Shown here: positions 60,765-64,000 of the stretch, in pieces | Layout of the letters: every line of letters begins with the position of its first letter | Numbering within the stretch: position 1 is the first letter of the stretch | Assembly (NCBI RefSeq): GCF_029835735.1 | Contig: NZ_JAOEAL010000001.1 | Span: 310,001-374,000, forward strand | Direction: 5' to 3' | Source: Shewanella sp. GD04112 | GTDB lineage: Bacteria > Pseudomonadota > Gammaproteobacteria > Enterobacterales > Shewanellaceae | DNA length: 64,000 nt | Notes under the pieces: model-generated | The model's input: only the letters and a program-made list of their open reading frames with translations | The model's database searches: none | What the model was told of the DNA's origin: nothing | Position numbers and translations under genes: made by a program

Positions 60765-62121
60765 GGTCAAATAACTCAACTAGCTGGGCGACGACGCGCT
60801 TGCCCTGAGTGTTTAACGGTAAGGTTTCGGGGTAACGCCAGCGGCGCGGTAAGGTCACTCGCTCGAACTGAGTCAGTAGATGCGCTTTTAACGCATTGTT
60901 GATACTGAGTTTTCCCTGCTCTTGGTGCACACTTCGGCCCAATGGCGACAGGGTGATCACTGCCCCTAGCTGGGATTTAAACTGGGGCAATACGACCAAG
61001 GCGGCCTGCTCGACATAGGCGTGGCTACAGAGCAAGGTCTCCATTTGCGCCAGTGAAAGACGTTTTTCTTCAATCTTAACGATGCGGTCGAGTCTTCCCT
61101 TGAGCCTGAATTGGCCATTGGCCGTTAGCTCGATTTTATCTTCGCAACGTAACCACTGATCGTCGGCCAAATAGGCCGACTTCAGCAGCAGGGCACCATC
61201 GTCAGCGTCTTGGTCTATGGTAATTTGTTCAAACACTTGCCAAGGTTCGTCGGCCTCGTGTTGGCGACGGTAGGCGATACCGCCGGTTTCGGTGCTGCCG
61301 AATATCTCGATAGGTAAATGGCCATAGCACTGGGCAACCCCTTGGGCAGCGGTAAAACTTAACGGCCCGCCGGAGCTAAAGACTAAGCTGGGTGAGCGCA
61401 GTTGGCGTTCGTGTTCTAGCGCCTTAGGCAAACGGGATAATTGCGCTGGGCTACTGATCAGGCACAGGTTTGGTAACAAGGCGGTGTAGTAGCTTAAGGT
61501 CTCAGGGTATTCGATTTGCTCGCTTAAAAAAGGGCGACTGGCGGCTAATGGCCAGAGGATTTTAAACAACAACCCGTAGATATGCTGATGGGAAACGGTC
61601 GATACCACACTGCAATGGGGCAAATGCTCGGCGAAGGTGTGCTCGAGCACTGTCACTTCGGCATCGAGCTGCCTTAGGCTCTTGCGAATCGCCTTGGGCT
61701 CGCCACTGCTGCCCGAGGTAAAGAGCACCAGTTCACCAAAGCTGTCACTCTCTGGCCAAGGTTTGGTGGGTAGGCTCAGCTCTTTATTCAGCAGGATAAA
61801 GGCGTGACTCTCGCACAGCGGCTTGTCTGACAATATGCCTTCAAACTGATGGGTCAGTTCACTCAGGGTGCCAGTTTGGGTGTTGGGCGGCAGAATAATT
61901 TCCTTGCCCGCCAAGAGTGCGGCACATAAACCCACGGCAAACAGATCGCTGGTATCACTCGCCAATAACCATTTTTGTTCAGGCGCTTGGCGCAGCTGCT
62001 CGTAAAAATGCGCAACCTGATTGGTAAACAGGGCACCTGTGACTATGTCATGGTGATTAAAGCTGATCAGTTGTTGGGCGAATGGCCCTTGGGTTAACCA
62101 GTTTTTGAGTAGTTGTGTCAT
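60757..62121 (-). CDS. apeH: AMP-dependent acyl/aryl-CoA ligase, aryl polyene cluster
   Basis: A 454-residue ANL-family adenylating enzyme. The P-loop is LVLFTSGSSGEPKAIRKS (residues about 140-157), with GSTETGGIAYRRQ as the A5 motif, LKGRLDRIVKI as the A8 motif and a C-terminal GKRVVAQL (A10 Lys). It probably activates the aryl acid and loads it on an acyl carrier protein. The ATG at 62121 overlaps the stop of the membrane-protein gene (ATGA). The longer frame to 62154 lies inside that gene. Confidence 0.9.
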   Translation of the reverse strand: MTQLLKNWLTQGPFAQQLISFNHHDIVTGALFTNQVAHFYEQLRQAPEQKWLLASDTSDLFAVGLCAALLAGKEIILPPNTQTGTLSELTHQFEGILSDKPLCESHAFILLNKELSLPTKPWPESDSFGELVLFTSGSSGEPKAIRKSLRQLDAEVTVLEHTFAEHLPHCSVVSTVSHQHIYGLLFKILWPLAASRPFLSEQIEYPETLSYYTALLPNLCLISSPAQLSRLPKALEHERQLRSPSLVFSSGGPLSFTAAQGVAQCYGHLPIEIFGSTETGGIAYRRQHEADEPWQVFEQITIDQDADDGALLLKSAYLADDQWLRCEDKIELTANGQFRLKGRLDRIVKIEEKRLSLAQMETLLCSHAYVEQAALVVLPQFKSQLGAVITLSPLGRSVHQEQGKLSINNALKAHLLTQFERVTLPRRWRYPETLPLNTQGKRVVAQLVELFDHD

Positions 62122-62666
62122 GTCTTCTTCAACCAAAAGCTGCGATATAACCATTCCCCACCGAGGAGCAGTCCCATGAGTACGTATGCAATCAAACCGT
62201 TATACAAGGTCCAAGTTGCTAGGCTGGTAAATGCGGCGGTATAGGCCGCCACAGTGCCGTTTAGGATAAATAAGCCACACCAAAGCAGGGTGACTTTTTT
62301 AAGATAACCTATGGCTTCATCCGGCAAGTCGGGCTCTTTGAGCCGTGCGAGCCGTTCAATCATGCTCGGGCCTTGGTATAGCGAGTAGCTAAACAGGGCT
62401 AACATGGTGAGGTTTATCACCACGGGGTAATACAAGAGCCAGTCGCTGCGTTTGGCGACAAAACTGCCCGCCGTGAGCGCAATCCCAACAAGCAAAGGCA
62501 AAACTAAGGTTTTAACCTTTTGCTTTTGCAGCATTAAACGCACTACCAACAAGAGGCATAGCACTAGGGCTATGGTGCCTGCTGGCAGATAATTCAGTCC
62601 TAAATACACGGCGACTGGATAAGCAATCAGCGCGAGTGCGGTTAGTACTTGTAGCAGGACACGCAT
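62118..62666 (-). CDS. apeG: COG4648-type membrane protein, aryl polyene cluster
   Basis: A 182-residue inner-membrane protein with five or six helices and no soluble domain. It is recognised as the COG4648-type membrane protein that stands between the carrier proteins and the ligase in aryl polyene clusters. Function unknown. KEPDLPDEAIGYLKKVTLLWCG is a distinctive central stretch. The stop overlaps the ligase start, and its ATG overlaps the ACP stop by one base. Confidence 0.85.
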   Translation of the reverse strand: MRVLLQVLTALALIAYPVAVYLGLNYLPAGTIALVLCLLLVVRLMLQKQKVKTLVLPLLVGIALTAGSFVAKRSDWLLYYPVVINLTMLALFSYSLYQGPSMIERLARLKEPDLPDEAIGYLKKVTLLWCGLFILNGTVAAYTAAFTSLATWTLYNGLIAYVLMGLLLGGEWLYRSFWLKKT

Positions 62667-62914
62667 TAGTCTTTAACTAGCCCTTCAATGGCGTTAACGA
62701 CGTCGTTGACTGTACGCACAGATTTAAACTCGTCGGGCTGAATTTTTTTGCCCGTGAGCTGCTGTAGCTTAATCACTAAGTCGACGGCATCGATGCTATC
62801 CAGATCTAACTCTTGATAGAGATTCGCCTCTGGCGTAATGGCATCGGCATCGATTTCAAACTCATCCACCAAAATCGTGGTCAACATAGCGAGGATTTGT
62901 TCGCGGTTTTGCAT
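62666..62914 (-). CDS. apeF: Acyl carrier protein, aryl polyene cluster
   Basis: An 82-residue acyl carrier protein. The 4'-phosphopantetheine site is Ser40 in ELDLDSIDAVDLV. Helices and acidic surface fit the family. It would hold the growing chain, together with the second carrier encoded right upstream. It is 10 bases from that gene and overlaps the next gene by one base. Confidence 0.93.
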   Translation of the reverse strand: MQNREQILAMLTTILVDEFEIDADAITPEANLYQELDLDSIDAVDLVIKLQQLTGKKIQPDEFKSVRTVNDVVNAIEGLVKD

Positions 62915-62923
62915 CTTCCTCTC

Positions 62924-63178
62924 CTACGGACGTTGTGATTCGATGAAGTTAGCTAGGCTGGCGACGCTGTAAAAATGCGCCTTAGTGCTATCCGAGTTCG
63001 CTTCGATTTTCACATCAAATTTTTTCTTGATGGCTAAACCCAGCTCGAGCGCGTCGATCGAGTCGAGTCCGAGTCCTTCACCAAATAGCGGTGCATCTGT
63101 GTCGATATCATCAATACTGACGTCTTCTAAGTCGAGGCAGTCGATGATCAACTGTTTAATTTCGTTATGTAAAGTCAT
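62924..63178 (-). CDS. apeE: Acyl carrier protein, aryl polyene cluster
   Basis: An 84-residue acyl carrier protein with the phosphopantetheine site Ser40 in GLGLDSIDALELG. I chose the ATG at 63178 (MTLHNEIKQL), since the longer frame would add a low-complexity Asn stretch. The start overlaps the end of the acyltransferase gene by 14 bases. Two carriers in tandem are typical of aryl polyene clusters. Confidence 0.92.
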   Translation of the reverse strand: MTLHNEIKQLIIDCLDLEDVSIDDIDTDAPLFGEGLGLDSIDALELGLAIKKKFDVKIEANSDSTKAHFYSVASLANFIESQRP

Positions 63179-64000
63179 AATTATTTTCGAGTTGTTGTTG
63201 ATAATATTGTTCAAGGTCTCGGGTTAATTGCCGAGCCATTTTCGCATGCTCCCCCAAAGGGGCTTGGTAGCCTTGGTGAGAAATTGTGTTACCGATTTCG
63301 ACGGCCATTCCCATGGTTTGCCTTGGGATCTCATACCAAGGTTGTTCCTTTGTCAAACCACGCACATTAGTGCGCAAAACCACAGGTAAAATATCGGCTT
63401 GGGTGCGAATAGCAATATTGGCAGCACCGCGGGCAAATTCGTTAATGCTTGCACCAAATACGGTGCGTGTGCCTTCGGGAAAGATAATCAGGTTCGTGCC
63501 GCGGGCGAGTACTTCTCGGCAATCTTCGAGCATGAGTTCGGCGCCGCGATTGGGAATATATCCCGCGCAGGAGACTACGCCACGTAAGAAGGGATTGCGC
63601 CACAGCCCCTGTTTAACGATACAGCCCGCATTAGGCATCAAGCTGATTAATACCACCACATCGACCAGGCTCGGGTGATTGGCAATCACTATCACGCCCT
63701 TGGCATTTCGCAGTAGCTCGGCATTATGGGTGCTGACTCGGATAACTCCTGCCCAAGTCAACATGGCCACAAAGCCTTTAAACATAGTGTGCACGGCCTT
63801 TTGCACGCGGATAATCCGCGCCTCGGGCGTGCCCGGCCAAAAACGCAGCAGTGGCAAAATGGTTAACGAGCTTAACAGTCCACCGAGACCAAAGGCGATG
63901 TAGCAACTGACGCCGCCGAGCCAACGCGGGATATAGTTGATTCCCGCGCGGCGTTTTTCGGGCAGCGTATAAGCGACATTAAATTCGGCATTGTGTGGCA
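63165..64000 (-). CDS. apeD: Lysophospholipid-type acyltransferase, start outside window
   Basis: A 1-acylglycerol-phosphate acyltransferase-like (PlsC) enzyme. The catalytic motif is VIVIANHPSLVD (HxxxxD), with the partner motif FPEGTRTVFG and a later IRTQADILPVVL. The frame is open from 63857 to the window end, where the sequence reads on as an additional hydrophobic stretch (IAFGLGGLLSSLTILPLLRFW, in parts), so the real start is outside. It would transfer the finished polyene or a fatty acid to a lipid carrier. By order it corresponds to apeD. Confidence 0.9.
   Translation of the reverse strand, partial: PHNAEFNVAYTLPEKRRAGINYIPRWLGGVSCYIAFGLGGLLSSLTILPLLRFWPGTPEARIIRVQKAVHTMFKGFVAMLTWAGVIRVSTHNAELLRNAKGVIVIANHPSLVDVVVLISLMPNAGCIVKQGLWRNPFLRGVVSCAGYIPNRGAELMLEDCREVLARGTNLIIFPEGTRTVFGASINEFARGAANIAIRTQADILPVVLRTNVRGLTKEQPWYEIPRQTMGMAVEIGNTISHQGYQAPLGEHAKMARQLTRDLEQYYQQQLENNYDFT

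Noticed and set aside
1..64000. CRISPR array, tRNA or rRNA genes
   Set aside because: No regular direct repeats with spacers and no cloverleaf or rRNA-like sequence were seen by eye.

Overview
The window is chromosomal DNA of a gammaproteobacterium, most probably a Shewanella of the S. oneidensis / MR-4 group. This is inferred from protein content and gene order as I recall them: divergent glnA/typA, two TonB-dependent receptors, a PrnB-like/kynureninase-like pair, and a complete aryl polyene cluster. No database search was made. I saw no rRNA, tRNA, CRISPR array or intact insertion sequence. Both ends cut a gene: a histidine kinase on the left and an acyltransferase on the right.

Left third (1-19 kb): a truncated sensor kinase, a pseudouridine synthase, a diguanylate cyclase, and a Fur-box-preceded TonB receptor. 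Then come small envelope enzymes (M23 peptidase, CHAP amidase), a TetR regulator divergent from a metallo-beta-lactamase-fold hydrolase with a perfect palindromic operator between them, a DcuB transporter, and the PrnB-like plus kynureninase-like pair. A dicarboxylate/amino acid symporter and an IutA-like siderophore receptor follow.

Middle (19-31 kb): glnA, with a recognisable sigma-54 promoter and a cluster of GTGC half-sites that fit NtrC, lies divergent from typA/bipA across a gap of almost 1 kb. Next is an AraC regulator divergent from an SDR / dihydroxyacetophenone-dioxygenase-like cupin / alcohol dehydrogenase operon, then katG and a polyferredoxin-type membrane protein.

Accessory islands: 30.8-35.6 kb is AT-rich and holds a TPR-sulfotransferase facing a sulfotransferase-SEC-C / aspartyl-hydroxylase operon. 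A run of eight A separates the hydroxylase from its own SEC-C motif by a frameshift, and a run of eight G sits in the ribosome-binding region of the TPR-sulfotransferase. At 44.2-46.4 kb a lone KAP-family P-loop NTPase lies between two hairpin-rich repeat blocks and could be a defence gene. Housekeeping genes fill 35.6-44 kb (yihY, a prolyl aminopeptidase, dtd, azoR, a rhodanese, an XRE-cupin regulator with benE).

Right third (47-64 kb): one long minus-strand operon matches the aryl polyene order apeD-E-F-G-H-I-J-K-L-M-N-O-P-Q-R. It carries two extra genes: an aromatic amino-acid ammonia-lyase that could make the aryl starter, and a flavoprotein with a halogenase-type WxWxIP motif. Together the genes would make an aryl starter, extend it on two carrier proteins with ketosynthases, a ketoreductase and dehydratases, attach it to a membrane lipid, and move it to the outer membrane.
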